Numbered from the stretch's first letter, positions 8,492-18,827 are shown. The stretch is DNA of 35,642 nt from Candidatus Phytoplasma citri (GCF_002009625.1 NZ_MWKN01000002.1:1-35642), one strand, 5' to 3'. Made by a program: numbers and translations. The notes: generated from the sequence alone by a model not told the origin.

Positions 8492-8962
8492 TTACCAACG
8501 ATAATGAGCAAAACTTCTATTAGCTTCAGACATACGATGAATTTCCTCGCGTTTTTTAACTGCTAATCCTGTTCCAGACGCAGCAGAAATAATTTCTTGA
8601 GCAAGTTTTTCTTGCATACTTTTTTCATTACGTTTACGTGCTCCCATAATTAACCATTTCAAACCTAAAGAATAACGTCTTTCTACTGACACCTCTAAAG
8701 GAACTTGATACTTTTGACTCCCGATAGTGCGTGTACGTAATTCTACTAAAGGCATAATATGATTAAAGGCCTCATTCAAAACTTCAATGGGTTCTTTTTT
8801 TGTTAACATTTTAACCTGAGATAAACAATTATATACTATAGAACAAGCAATATCTTTTTTTCCATCTTTCATTAATTTATTAATAACTCTAGTTACTAAA
8901 ACAGAATTATAAATAGGATCTAAAAGTAATGTTCTTTTTTTAAAACTTTTTTTACGAGACAT
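8492..8962 (-). CDS. rpsG: 30S ribosomal protein S7
   Basis: S7 nucleates assembly of the 30S head and contacts tRNA in the E site. The product of 156 residues (MSRKKSFKKRTLLLDPIYNS...) has the family features: VTRVINKLMKDGKK, the P-L-V-E-L-R-T-R-T-I-G-S segment with the beta-hairpin Y-Q-V-P, and the closing EANRSFAHYRW. The frame extends four codons upstream to a GTG, but that GTG lies inside the ribosome binding site AAGGTG, so the ATG at 8962 is chosen. Follows rpsL. Confidence 0.97.
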   Translation of the reverse strand: MSRKKSFKKRTLLLDPIYNSVLVTRVINKLMKDGKKDIACSIVYNCLSQVKMLTKKEPIEVLNEAFNHIMPLVELRTRTIGSQKYQVPLEVSVERRYSLGLKWLIMGARKRNEKSMQEKLAQEIISAASGTGLAVKKREEIHRMSEANRSFAHYRW

Positions 8963-9002
8963 AAGTTTATACACCTTAATTTATTTACATTTTAATAAAT
9001 TC

Positions 9003-9407
9003 TTATTTTTTCGCACCATATCGGGAACGACCTTGTTTTCGATTATCTACTCCAGCAGTATCAAGAACTCCTCGAATAACTTGATAACGAACTCCAGGTA
9101 AATCTTTAACACGACCACCTCGTATTAACACAAGACTATGTTCTTGTAAATTATGACCTATACCAGGAATATAAGCTGTCACTTCTTGACGATTTGACAA
9201 ACGAACTCTAGCTACTTTTCTTAAAGCAGAATTAGGCTTTTTAGGAGTAGTAGTATATACTTTCAAACAAACTCCAGATTTTTGAGGAGAATTAATATTT
9301 TTAAATTTCTTTTTTAAAATATTAAAACGAACAGATAAAGCTGGTGATTTGGTTTTAGTATTTTTTTTTACTCTTCGTTTTCTGATTAACTGAGAAATAG
9401 TAGGCAT
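9003..9407 (-). CDS. rpsL: 30S ribosomal protein S12
   Basis: S12 sits at the decoding centre and controls accuracy. The 134-residue product has the invariant core [19 protein letters not shown] and [27 protein letters not shown], including the Lys residues (TPKKPNS, GRVKDLP) altered in streptomycin resistance elsewhere; here both are the sensitive-type Lys. It starts the str-type group rpsL-rpsG-fusA-tuf, 212 bp after rpoC. That gap (9408-9619) holds no gene; no clear promoter was identified. Confidence 0.97.
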   Translation of the reverse strand: MPTISQLIRKRRVKKNTKTKSPALSVRFNILKKKFKNINSPQKSGVCLKVYTTTPKKPNSALRKVARVRLSNRQEVTAYIPGIGHNLQEHSLVLIRGGRVKDLPGVRYQVIRGVLDTAGVDNRKQGRSRYGAKK

Positions 9408-9619
9408 ATTTAAATAATAAAACCTTTCTTTGTTATTTTTGGTAATTAGAAATATAAGACGACCTAAATTTTATCTTTTTTTTGAATAAAAGTCAATATA
9501 AACTTCATGTAGTTAAAACAAGATTATTTAAAAACTTAACAATAACAACTAGCTCCAAAATAAAAAATATATAGTCAAATTTAATTTATAAATTATGATT
9601 AACAATTATTCATTAAAAA

Positions 9620-12600
9620 TTATTTATTTTTGTCTTCTTCTGTTAAAGGATATTCAAATAAAGAATGATTTAAAATTCCAGTTCCGGCAGGTATTAAACC
9701 TCCTAAAATAACATTCTCTTTTAAACCTAATAAAAAATCTTTTTGACCTTTAATTGTAGCATCAATTAAAATTTTAGTAGTTTCTTGAAAAGATGCCGCA
9801 GATAATAAAGAATCGCTTTTTAAAGAAGATCTTGTAATACCCAAAACTATAGGACGTCCAGCTGCTAATTTTTTATTTTGTTTAATTAATTGCATATTTA
9901 TTCTTTTAAATTCTTTAATAGAAACTTCAGATCCCGGTAATAAATTACTATCTCCTTCAGAAATAACTAAAATTTGTTTAAACATTTGGCGAATAATAAT
10001 TTCGATATGTTTATCGCTGATATAAACGCTTTGAGATTGATATACTTGCTGTACTTCTTCCAAAATATATTTTTGAGTAGTTACTACAGAACTAATACGC
10101 AATAATTCCCTTAAATCTATTGAACCAGAAGTTAAACGTTGTCCAGCTTTTATAGCCATGCCATCATTAACTAAAATATCTAAATTAGAATCTACAGTAT
10201 AAATATATTCTTGTTGAGGATTAATTGCTGAAACTATAATAATATCTGATGAATAAAGATTACTAGATTTAATTTCTTTAATTACACCATCATATTCGCT
10301 TATTAAAGCTTTACCTTTAGGCTTACGAGCTTCAAATAATTCTTGAATACGTGGCAATCCTTGAGTAATATCAGAAACCGATAAAACCCCTCCTGTGTGA
10401 AATGTTCTCATAGTTAACTGAGTACCAGGTTCACCAATAGATTGGGCAGCAATAATACCAACAGCTTCTCCGATCTCAACTGCTTTATTAGTGGCTAAAT
10501 TTAAACCATAACATTTAGCGCAAATACCATAATCAGAATTACATGTTAAAACACTTCTAATTTTCACTGATAAAAATCCAATTTTTACAATATTTTCGGC
10601 TATTTCACGAGTAATCAATTCCCCAAAATTAACTATAACTTGCTTATTTAAAGGATCTACAATACTTTGTGCTATATAACGACCAAATAAACGTTGTTGT
10701 AACAAAATAATCTCTTTACCATCTTGCTCTAAAGAAGTTACATAAACACCTTTATCACTACCACAATCATTTAACATAATAATCACATCTTGAGCAACAT
10801 CAACTAAACGACGAGTTAAATATCCTGATTCAGCTGTTTTTAAAGCTGTATCAGTAGAAACCTTTCTAGCTCCATGCGTCGAAATAAAAAATTCATGCAC
10901 ATTCAAACCTTCTTTAAAAGAAGATTTAACAGGGATTTCTAATTGATTATTAGTAGGACTATGCATTAAACCTCTCATACCAGATAATTGTGCAAAATTA
11001 GAAACATTACCACGAGCACCACTATCACTTATCATAAATAAATGATTATCTTGATTAAATTCTTGCATCAAACCTTCTTGGATAACATTACGAACATTTT
11101 TCCATTCTTGAATAATTAAACTTTTTTTTTCGCTAGTGGTTAAAAATCCTTTGTCGTGCCATTTCTCGATTTCTATAATTTTATTTTCTACTTGAGCTAT
11201 TAATTCATCTTTTTTAGAATAAACATTAATATCTGCGTGAGAAATAGTTACACCTGACATAGTTGAATATTTAAAACCTAAATTTTTAATATCATCTAAC
11301 ATTTTAGATGTTTCCGAAATATTACTTCTTTTAAAAACACGATCAATTATAAGCGACAAAAAACGTTTTTTAAAAGGTTCCGGAGCAGGAATATTATTCA
11401 AATATTCATTCAAATGAACACCTTTAGGTATAAAATAAACATCTGGTGTTTTTATTTCTAAATTAAATATGGTAGGTTCTTGCAAATAAGGAAAATCATT
11501 AGGCAAAATACTATTAAAAATCAATTTACCTAATGTAGTAACTAAATATTTATTTTTTTGATTATCATCAAAATAAGAAGAAATATTAGAAACACGTACT
11601 AAAATACGAGTATGTAAAGCTATTTGTTTATTATAAAAAGCTAATTCAGCTTCTTGTAAATCATTAAAAACTTTACCTTCGTTGCGATGTTTATAACGAT
11701 GTTGTTCGTTTCTGCTATCAGAATTATAACCTTTTATAATACGTTTTCGTGTTTCTTCGATAGTTAAATAATAATTTCCCAAAACCATATCTTGAGAAGG
11801 AGATAAAACTGGACTACCATTTTTAGGATCCAATATATTATAAGAAGATAACATTAATAAACGAGCTTCAGCTTGAGCTTCTACAGAAAGAGGAACATAA
11901 ACAGCCATTTGATCTCCATCAAAATCTGCATTAAAAGCCAAAGTAACTAAAGGATGTAATCTAATAGCTTTACCATCAATTAATTTAACTTGAAAACCTT
12001 GTAATCCTTGACGATGTAAAGTAGGTGCTCTATTTAATAAAACAGGATGTTCTTGAACAACTTCTTCTAATAATTTCCACACATGTTCGTTCATTTTTTC
12101 GTATAAAATATTAGCACTTTTTTTATCAATACCTTTAGATTCTTGTAATTTATTTAATACAAAAGGTTTAAACAAAACAATAGCCATTTGCCGAGGAATA
12201 CCGCATTGATGTAATTTTAAATCAGGTCCTACGATAATAACAGAACGACCAGAATAATCTACCCTTTTTCCTAATAAATTTTGACGAAAACGTCCTTGTT
12301 TACCTCTTAACATTTCTGATAAAGATTTTAAAGGTTTATTACGTTCAATATTAGAAGTGCTTTTTTTACTAGATTTAGCATTATCAAATAAAGCATCTAC
12401 AGCTTCTTGTAACATTCTTTTTTCATTTTTAATAATTAATCTAGGAGCATTTTGTTTTAATTGTCTTTTTAAACGATTATTACGATTTAAAATTCTGCGA
12501 TATAAATCATTAATGTCAGCAGAAGCAAAACGTACACCTTGTTCTAAAGCAACTATAGGTCTTAAACTAGGAGGAATAACATTAATAGCTTCTAAAACAA

Positions 12601-13753
12601 TCCATTCCGGTTTATTATCAGAATGATAAAAAGATTCCATCAATTCTAATCTTTTAACAATTAAATCTCTTTTTTGCTTAGATGCTTGTTTTAATTCTAA
12701 CCTTAATGACTGAATAGTTTCTGCCATATTCAATTCTTTTAACATAGTTTTAACAGCTTCAGCGCCAGTTAAAGCGACAAAATTATTATCACAACGTTCC
12801 AAATATTGACCATATTCTAATTCAGATATAATACTATATTTAGTTAAATCACTATTACCAGGATTAATAACTATATATGATACATAATAAACAATTTCTG
12901 CCAATTCTTTAGCTTTCATTCCTAATAAAATAGCTAAACGACTAGGTAAACTATTCAAAAACCATGTGTGAACTACAGGAGCAGCTAAATCAATATGACC
13001 CATTCTTTCCCGTCTAACTAATTGTTCTGTAATTTCTACACCACATTTAGAACAAATTTGACCTTTTTTTAAAGTTTGTTTTTTAGAACATATACATTGT
13101 AAATCCTGAACAGGACCAAAAATAATTGGGCAAAATAATCCTCCTTTTTCCGGTTTAGCTGTACGATAATTAATAGTTTCATAATTTACAACTTCACCAT
13201 AAGATTTTTGACGAATTTCATGAGGCGAAGATAAACGAATCTTAAAATAATCATATTCTCGATTGCTATTATTTGCAAAAATGGCCTTATCAATTATCCA
13301 TGAAGATGCAGATGCATTTTCATTATTCTCATTTTTCAAAATGATATCTTCTATATCTGCAACAGAATTATCAATTTTCTGATTAAAATTCTTTTTCGAA
13401 CCATTATATAAATTTAAAATATTCATTAAAAGATCCTGATGAGAACGATTATAACTAAATAACCTAAGCAAAACATCTTTATCAGTTGTTAATAAAGAGA
13501 AACAATTGAAAATATTATTTTGACATAAAATATCTAAAACCTCTTGATTTAAATTTAAATTATTTAAAGATTCGGGAAGACCATATTTTTTTAAAATAAC
13601 TATAAATTCTTGAAAAGATTCTTCATTTAATAAAGAAACCAATTCATTTAAATGATAATTATTAATATCATTTAAACTATTAATACCTATAGATTTTAAA
13701 TTTTTTAAAGTTCTTTTAGTTAAAGTAAAATCTTCAATTTTCATATTTAACAT
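9620..13753 (-). CDS. rpoC: RNA polymerase beta' subunit with N-terminal alpha-CTD-like extension
   Basis: Beta' forms half of the RNA polymerase active cleft. From about residue 165 (YDYFKIRLSSPHEIR...YGEV) it is canonical: zinc ribbon CICSKK...CSKCGVE (about 220-239), clamp MGHIDLAAPVVHTWF, active-site NADFDGDQMAVYVPLS with three Mg-binding Asp, second Cys cluster CNSDYGICAKCYG, and bridge-helix/trigger-loop QSIGEPGTQLTMRTFHTGG. The length is 1377 against about 1200 usual. The extra N-terminus contains IEDFTLTKRTLKNLKSIGIN (4-58) and a similar unit LNLNQEVLDILCQNNIFN (65-117), both matching the RpoA C-terminal helix-hairpin-helix pattern, then an acidic linker. Start ATG 13753; eight bases after rpoB, without a clear ribosome binding site next to it. 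Confidence 0.97.
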   Translation of the reverse strand: MLNMKIEDFTLTKRTLKNLKSIGINSLNDINNYHLNELVSLLNEESFQEFIVILKKYGLPESLNNLNLNQEVLDILCQNNIFNCFSLLTTDKDVLLRLFSYNRSHQDLLMNILNLYNGSKKNFNQKIDNSVADIEDIILKNENNENASASSWIIDKAIFANNSNREYDYFKIRLSSPHEIRQKSYGEVVNYETINYRTAKPEKGGLFCPIIFGPVQDLQCICSKKQTLKKGQICSKCGVEITEQLVRRERMGHIDLAAPVVHTWFLNSLPSRLAILLGMKAKELAEIVYYVSYIVINPGNSDLTKYSIISELEYGQYLERCDNNFVALTGAEAVKTMLKELNMAETIQSLRLELKQASKQKRDLIVKRLELMESFYHSDNKPEWIVLEAINVIPPSLRPIVALEQGVRFASADINDLYRRILNRNNRLKRQLKQNAPRLIIKNEKRMLQEAVDALFDNAKSSKKSTSNIERNKPLKSLSEMLRGKQGRFRQNLLGKRVDYSGRSVIIVGPDLKLHQCGIPRQMAIVLFKPFVLNKLQESKGIDKKSANILYEKMNEHVWKLLEEVVQEHPVLLNRAPTLHRQGLQGFQVKLIDGKAIRLHPLVTLAFNADFDGDQMAVYVPLSVEAQAEARLLMLSSYNILDPKNGSPVLSPSQDMVLGNYYLTIEETRKRIIKGYNSDSRNEQHRYKHRNEGKVFNDLQEAELAFYNKQIALHTRILVRVSNISSYFDDNQKNKYLVTTLGKLIFNSILPNDFPYLQEPTIFNLEIKTPDVYFIPKGVHLNEYLNNIPAPEPFKKRFLSLIIDRVFKRSNISETSKMLDDIKNLGFKYSTMSGVTISHADINVYSKKDELIAQVENKIIEIEKWHDKGFLTTSEKKSLIIQEWKNVRNVIQEGLMQEFNQDNHLFMISDSGARGNVSNFAQLSGMRGLMHSPTNNQLEIPVKSSFKEGLNVHEFFISTHGARKVSTDTALKTAESGYLTRRLVDVAQDVIIMLNDCGSDKGVYVTSLEQDGKEIILLQQRLFGRYIAQSIVDPLNKQVIVNFGELITREIAENIVKIGFLSVKIRSVLTCNSDYGICAKCYGLNLATNKAVEIGEAVGIIAAQSIGEPGTQLTMRTFHTGGVLSVSDITQGLPRIQELFEARKPKGKALISEYDGVIKEIKSSNLYSSDIIIVSAINPQQEYIYTVDSNLDILVNDGMAIKAGQRLTSGSIDLRELLRISSVVTTQKYILEEVQQVYQSQSVYISDKHIEIIIRQMFKQILVISEGDSNLLPGSEVSIKEFKRINMQLIKQNKKLAAGRPIVLGITRSSLKSDSLLSAASFQETTKILIDATIKGQKDFLLGLKENVILGGLIPAGTGILNHSLFEYPLTEEDKNK

Positions 13754-13761
13754 AATTGGGG

Positions 13762-16700
13762 TTACTTCTTGTTCTCCTTATTATTCGAAACTAAAGAACG
13801 ATTAATTTGATTATCTTTAGTATCAGCTTTAATTAATTCTACATGCAATCCTAACGCTTGTAACTCTTTAGTAAAAACTCTAAAACTTTCCGGAATAGAA
13901 GGTTTAGGAAAACGTAAACCATTAACTATAGCATGATACAATTGATTACGTCCTATAATATCATCACTTTTCAAAGTTAAAATTTCTTGTAAAGTATGAG
14001 CGGCTCCATAAGCCAATAAACTCCAAGTTTCCATTTCGCCAATTCTTTGGCCACCTAAAAAATTACGACCACTACCAGGTTGTTGTAAAATTAGAGTATA
14101 AGTTCCAACATTTCTAGCATGTATTTTATCTTCAACCATATGGGATAATTTTAACATATACAAAATACCGACAGATATAGGATTATCATATGATTCACCT
14201 GTTCTACCATCGTATAAAATCATTTTTCCATCAAAAGGCAAATTAGCTTCTTGCATAATATTTTTTAAATCTTCATTATCAGCTCCATCTAAAACCGGAG
14301 TAGCTACCTTAATATTTAATTTATACGCAGCCATTCCTAAATGCATTTCTAGAATTTGTCCAATATTCATCCGACTAGGTACACCTAAAGGATTTAAAAT
14401 AACATCTACAGGAGTTCCATCCGACATATAAGGCATATCTACTTTAGAAGCAATACAAGAAATTACTCCTTTATTACCATGCCTTCCAGCTATTTTATCG
14501 CCTTCTCGGATTTTTCTTTTTTTAGCTATATAAACTTTAATAATTTCATTAACACCAGGAGTAGAAATAAAATCACCTTTTTTAACAGAAAAATATTGAA
14601 CACTCTGAACAATTCCGCTCTCGCCACAAGGTACTTTCAAAGAAACATCTTTATAATCGCGAGATTTTTCTCCAATAATTGTTTGAATTAATTTTTCATA
14701 GGGATTATTTTCTAAAGAACTTTGAGGAATAATAATAATTTTGCCAACTAAATAATCACCTTCATTAACTTCAGAACCCGGAATAATAATACCTCGAGAA
14801 TCTAAATTTTTAATAGCCTCAGCACTAACATTCGGTATTTCTCGAGTTATTTCTTCTCTTCCTGCACCCTTCTTTAATTCCCTAACTTGAATTTCATATT
14901 TACTAATATGAACAGAAGTAAAAATATCTTCTTGTACTAAACGTTCTGATAAAATCACAGCATCTTCATAATTATAACCATCCCAAGTCATAAAAGCTAC
15001 TGTAACATTTTTACCTAAAGCTAATTCACCTTGATGAGTAGAAGAACCGTCAGCAATAATATCTCCTTTATGAACATTTTCATTTAATTTAACAATAGGT
15101 TTTTGTAAAATTAAAGTATCTTGATTAGATTTATCAAAAGTAGATAAAATATAACTCTTTTGTTCTCCATGGTTATTCTCAATAATAATTTTTTTAGCAT
15201 CTACATAAACTACAATACCATCATCTTCAGCAACAACAACGCACCCTGAATCTTTTACTATTCTATGTTCAATACCGGTAGCTACAATAGGAGCTTCAGA
15301 AATTAGCAAAGGTAAAGCTTGTCGTTGCATATTAGCACCCATTAATGCTCTAGAAGCATCATTATGTTCTAAAAAAGGAATAGATGCTGTAGCTACAGAT
15401 ACAATTTGTTTAGGAGAAACATCTATATAATCAATTTGATCAACATTATATAAACTAATTTCTCCATTTCGTCTAGCGATTACTTTTGTTTGTTTAAAAC
15501 TAAAATCATCATTTAAACAAGACGAAGATGTGGCAATAATACGGTTTTCTTCTTGAATAGAAGTTAAATATTCATATTGATGGGATACTACTGATTTACC
15601 ATTTTCATGAATTACTTTAAAAAAAGGAGTCTCAATAAAACCATATCTATCTACTTGAGCATAAGTAGCTAAAGAACAAATCAATCCAATAGATGGGCCT
15701 TCCGGAGTTTCAATAGGACATAATCTACCGTAATAAGAATCGTTAACATCTCTTAACTCTACACCTGCTCGATCACGATCAATACCTCCACTGCCTAAAG
15801 CGGAAATTCTACGTTTTTGAGTAATAATAGCTAAAGGATTAATTTGATCCATAAAATGAGATAAACGCGAACTACAAAAAAAAGTTTTAATAGCCATAGA
15901 AAGAGAAGAAAAATTAAATAATCCTCCTGGCGTAATAGATTCGAATTTACTAATAGACATACGATCTTTAATATTTTTTTTAGTTCTATTCAAACCTACA
16001 CGTAATTGATTTTTTAAAAGTTCTCCAATCAATCTTAATCTTCTATTGCCTAAATGATCGATATCATCAATAGTTCCGATATTATGATAAAGATTTAAAT
16101 AATAACTAATAGATGCTATTATATCAGATAAAACAATATTTTCAGCATCTTCAGATTGATCGTTACCTATAATTTTAATAAAACGCTTATTGTTTTTATT
16201 ATCCACAACATAAACTTCTAAACTTTCGTTGAAAACTTTTTGCCGATCTTTAACAACTTTATGAACATATTCTTTATTAGCGAAATATTTCATAATTTTA
16301 TCATCAATATTATATTTATGAGTTTCTAATAAAATCTTCAAAACATCATCATCTAAAAGTGTATCAGCCTTAATTAATACTTGTCCTGTTTGGAAGTGCA
16401 AAATATCTTCTTTAATATATATTTGATCATCATTTATATTTTTTCTATAAGTAAATAAATTATTATCATGATTTTGATTTTGCAAATGAAAATCTGAATT
16501 AACCAATTCTACACGAAATTTATCTCTATGTAATGATAATTTTTTAATAACTTCGTAATTTAAAAAAGTTCCAGCTGAAAATAAAATTTTATTATTGGTT
16601 AAATCTTTAATATCTTGAGCTAAAAAAGTATTTTCAGCTCTATTTAAAACATCTAATTTTCGATTTAACTTATATCGTCCTACTAAAGATAAATCATATT

Positions 16701-17496
16701 TATCTTTATCAAACAAACGATTACGAATAAATTCTCTTGCCGCATTAGTAGGAACTCTTTCTCCTTGATGTAACTTAGAATAAAGCTCAACAATAGCATC
16801 ATTACAATTAGAATCATTATCTTTATTAAAACTTAAATCTAATAAAGAATTTATACCGAAAGCTTTTTCAATTTCTTTCTGAGTATCAAAACCTAAAGCA
16901 TGAATAAATTTTGTTAAAGGTATTTTTTTAGAACGATCCAACTTAGCATATAAAAAATCTTTATTATTTTGCTCAAATTCTATCCAAGCACCTCTAGTAG
17001 GAATAATTTGGGCAGTAAAACGATTTTTATTAATTTTATTATCTAATTTAGAAGTAAAATAAGCTCCTGCTGAACGAACTATTTGCGAAACTACAACTCT
17101 TTCTGTACCATTAATTATAAAGGTTCCTGCAACAGTCATTAAAGGCAAATCTGTCATTAATATACGAGCTTTTTTAGTTTGTTGAGTAATAACATTTTCT
17201 AATGTTACATTTAAAAATAATTCCGCACTATAAGTAAAACCCCTTTTTCTAGACTCTTCAGCATTAAATTTAGGTTCTTCTAAAAAAAAATCATTAAAAT
17301 GTAACTTTAAATCACCATTATAACTCTCAATAGGGAAAATACTTTTTAATGATGTTTTAATACCATAATTTAAAAATTCTTGAAATGATTTGGTTTGAAT
17401 TTCAATTAAATTTGGTAAATCCAAATCATATTTCATCTTAGAATAATTTCGTCGTTCCACCTTGTTGCCATATTTTACATTACAATATTTTTTCAT
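13762..17496 (-). CDS. rpoB: RNA polymerase beta subunit
   Basis: Beta is the catalytic partner of beta'. The 1244-residue product shows LPNLIEIQTKSF at the N-terminus, the fork/rifampicin region (SSLSMAIKTFFCSSRLSHFMDQ, then RISALGSGGIDRDRAG), RLCPIETPEGPSIGLI, GYNYEDAVILSERLV, and GRHGNKGVIS with the active-site Lys/His. Position two of the rifampicin cluster differs from most bacteria (SMAIKTFF for S-Q-L-S-Q-F-M), which may matter for rifampicin response (inference). A TTG at 17517 is in frame, but it overlaps the GGGAG ribosome binding site, so ATG 17496 is chosen; this also matches the Bacillus N-terminus. Preceded by a hairpin likely to act as an attenuator. Confidence 0.97.
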   Translation of the reverse strand: MKKYCNVKYGNKVERRNYSKMKYDLDLPNLIEIQTKSFQEFLNYGIKTSLKSIFPIESYNGDLKLHFNDFFLEEPKFNAEESRKRGFTYSAELFLNVTLENVITQQTKKARILMTDLPLMTVAGTFIINGTERVVVSQIVRSAGAYFTSKLDNKINKNRFTAQIIPTRGAWIEFEQNNKDFLYAKLDRSKKIPLTKFIHALGFDTQKEIEKAFGINSLLDLSFNKDNDSNCNDAIVELYSKLHQGERVPTNAAREFIRNRLFDKDKYDLSLVGRYKLNRKLDVLNRAENTFLAQDIKDLTNNKILFSAGTFLNYEVIKKLSLHRDKFRVELVNSDFHLQNQNHDNNLFTYRKNINDDQIYIKEDILHFQTGQVLIKADTLLDDDVLKILLETHKYNIDDKIMKYFANKEYVHKVVKDRQKVFNESLEVYVVDNKNNKRFIKIIGNDQSEDAENIVLSDIIASISYYLNLYHNIGTIDDIDHLGNRRLRLIGELLKNQLRVGLNRTKKNIKDRMSISKFESITPGGLFNFSSLSMAIKTFFCSSRLSHFMDQINPLAIITQKRRISALGSGGIDRDRAGVELRDVNDSYYGRLCPIETPEGPSIGLICSLATYAQVDRYGFIETPFFKVIHENGKSVVSHQYEYLTSIQEENRIIATSSSCLNDDFSFKQTKVIARRNGEISLYNVDQIDYIDVSPKQIVSVATASIPFLEHNDASRALMGANMQRQALPLLISEAPIVATGIEHRIVKDSGCVVVAEDDGIVVYVDAKKIIIENNHGEQKSYILSTFDKSNQDTLILQKPIVKLNENVHKGDIIADGSSTHQGELALGKNVTVAFMTWDGYNYEDAVILSERLVQEDIFTSVHISKYEIQVRELKKGAGREEITREIPNVSAEAIKNLDSRGIIIPGSEVNEGDYLVGKIIIIPQSSLENNPYEKLIQTIIGEKSRDYKDVSLKVPCGESGIVQSVQYFSVKKGDFISTPGVNEIIKVYIAKKRKIREGDKIAGRHGNKGVISCIASKVDMPYMSDGTPVDVILNPLGVPSRMNIGQILEMHLGMAAYKLNIKVATPVLDGADNEDLKNIMQEANLPFDGKMILYDGRTGESYDNPISVGILYMLKLSHMVEDKIHARNVGTYTLILQQPGSGRNFLGGQRIGEMETWSLLAYGAAHTLQEILTLKSDDIIGRNQLYHAIVNGLRFPKPSIPESFRVFTKELQALGLHVELIKADTKDNQINRSLVSNNKENKK

Positions 17497-17612
17497 TTTT
17501 TTATTCAGAACTCCCAATAAATATCAACATAAATTGAATTTAAATTTAAAAAATATAAATTATTAATAAGCAAAACATCAAAAACAAACTTAATAACAAT
17601 AAAGATAATAAA

Positions 17613-17645
17613 AAACCTAAGATACCTATTTTAGTTCTCAGGTTT
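17613..17645 (-). terminator. hairpin between rplL and rpoB, likely attenuator
   Basis: On minus, AAACCTGAGA pairs with TCTTAGGTTT (10 bp, one G-U) around a 13-nt loop, followed by a T run. It lies about 85 bp after rplL and about 115 bp before rpoB. A partial terminator at this site separates ribosomal protein from polymerase expression in other bacteria; the same role is inferred here. Confidence 0.7.
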
Positions 17646-17730
17646 AATAAATATTTAGTTTATCAAAAAAATTTTATTTTTGTTGTCGCCTAAAACTATA
17701 TTTTTTGCAACCAATTTATAAAATATTTTT

Positions 17731-18117
17731 TTATTCAATTTTCACTTGAGCTCCTAAATTTTCTATTTGTTTTTTAATTTCTTCAGCTTGTTCTTTATTT
17801 ACATTTTCTTTAATTAATAAATTAGCATTTTCAGCTTGACATGCTGATATTAATTCACCGATGCTAAAACCAAAATTTTTAACTAAATATTGAATAACCG
17901 CAGTGCGAGATTGACCCGCAGAAGTCATAATAATTTTAAATTCTGTTTGCTCATTTTTTTCTTTATTAACATCTTCAGTAGAACCACTTACATTAGAAAC
18001 ATTTTCCATTTCAATACCAAAAGAATCTTGAATTTTAGTTACTAATTCTTGTAATTCTTTAACTTTCATATCACCTAAAAATTGAATAATTTGCTCTATT
18101 TTATTATTTTCTGCCAT
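17731..18117 (-). CDS. rplL: 50S ribosomal protein L7/L12
   Basis: L7/L12 forms the flexible stalk that recruits translation GTPases. The 128-residue product has the N-terminal dimer domain (IIQFLGDMKVKELQELVTKI), a hinge that is Asn/Ser/Glu-rich rather than the usual Ala/Gly-rich, and a C-terminal domain from about residue 58. The C-terminal domain is weakened: TSAGQSRTAVIQYLVKNFGF stands where families have a K-I-x-V-I-K-x-V-R motif, and SIGELISACQAENANLLIKE replaces G-L-x-E-A-K-x-L-V-E-x-x-P. Position after rplJ and overall size support the call. Confidence 0.9.
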   Translation of the reverse strand: MAENNKIEQIIQFLGDMKVKELQELVTKIQDSFGIEMENVSNVSGSTEDVNKEKNEQTEFKIIMTSAGQSRTAVIQYLVKNFGFSIGELISACQAENANLLIKENVNKEQAEEIKKQIENLGAQVKIE

Positions 18118-18192
18118 TGTTAATCTCCTATTTATAATTCTTTTTTTTATTTTAACAAATACTTAAAAATGTCTATATAATATTAAAAAATT

Positions 18193-18714
18193 TTAATCAT
18201 TATTAATCCCTATTTGTTGTTTTTTTTGTATTAATAATTTTAAAACAGTAATTATATTTTTAACAGGCACCAAAACACTAAATAACAACATAGATAACAA
18301 TGCTGCTTTAGATGGTATTTGCGCCAATTTAACCATTTGTTCCGGAGAACAAATTTCATTTTCTACAATCCCAAAATTAATTTTTAAAAATTCATTCATT
18401 TTAGAAAATTTGTATAAAGCATTTAAAGAAGAAAAAATATCCGAAGAATTAGATAAAGTCCAAAATAAAGCTTTGGGATTCTTAAATTCGGTTAATTCAC
18501 CATATTTTGACTTAGTTAAAGCTCTTTTAATGATATTATTAGGTACTACTTGAAACTTACATGAAACTAATTTTCGCAATTGACAGCGTAAATTAGTTAA
18601 ATCAATCACTTTTAATCCTTTAAATTCTAATAAAACAACTAAATTAGAATTATCAATATTTTGAGATAAATAATCAACATAATTACTTTTCTCTTTAATA
18701 GTAGATTTTAACAT
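18193..18714 (-). CDS. rplJ: 50S ribosomal protein L10
   Basis: L10 anchors the L7/L12 stalk to 23S rRNA. The 173-residue product has LVVLLEFKGLKVIDLTNLR, the R-x-x-L/F-x-V-x-x-N-x-x-I-K-R-A-L rRNA-binding region (CKFQVVPNNIIKRALTK) and a C-terminal helix that binds L7/L12. The frame extends 19 codons upstream to a non-ATG start, but the added residues are unlike L10 and ATG 18714 has AAAGGAAA in front, so the shorter form is chosen. Between rplA and rplL as usual. Confidence 0.93.
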   Translation of the reverse strand: MLKSTIKEKSNYVDYLSQNIDNSNLVVLLEFKGLKVIDLTNLRCQLRKLVSCKFQVVPNNIIKRALTKSKYGELTEFKNPKALFWTLSNSSDIFSSLNALYKFSKMNEFLKINFGIVENEICSPEQMVKLAQIPSKAALLSMLLFSVLVPVKNIITVLKLLIQKKQQIGINND

Positions 18715-18827
18715 AAATTGTTGTTTCCTTTTTTTAAAAAATATAAATTTATCGATATAATATAATCGCAAAAAATCTTTTATAAAAAATAAAATTAAAA
18801 AAATAATTTAAATAATTATTTTAAATT

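Noticed and set aside
13762-17517. RpoB starting at TTG 17517
   Set aside because: The TTG is part of the TTGGGAG ribosome binding region; ATG 17496 matches the family N-terminus.
18715-18771. 19-residue N-terminal extension of L10
   Set aside because: Non-ATG start, unlike L10, and it covers the ribosome binding site of the ATG at 18714.
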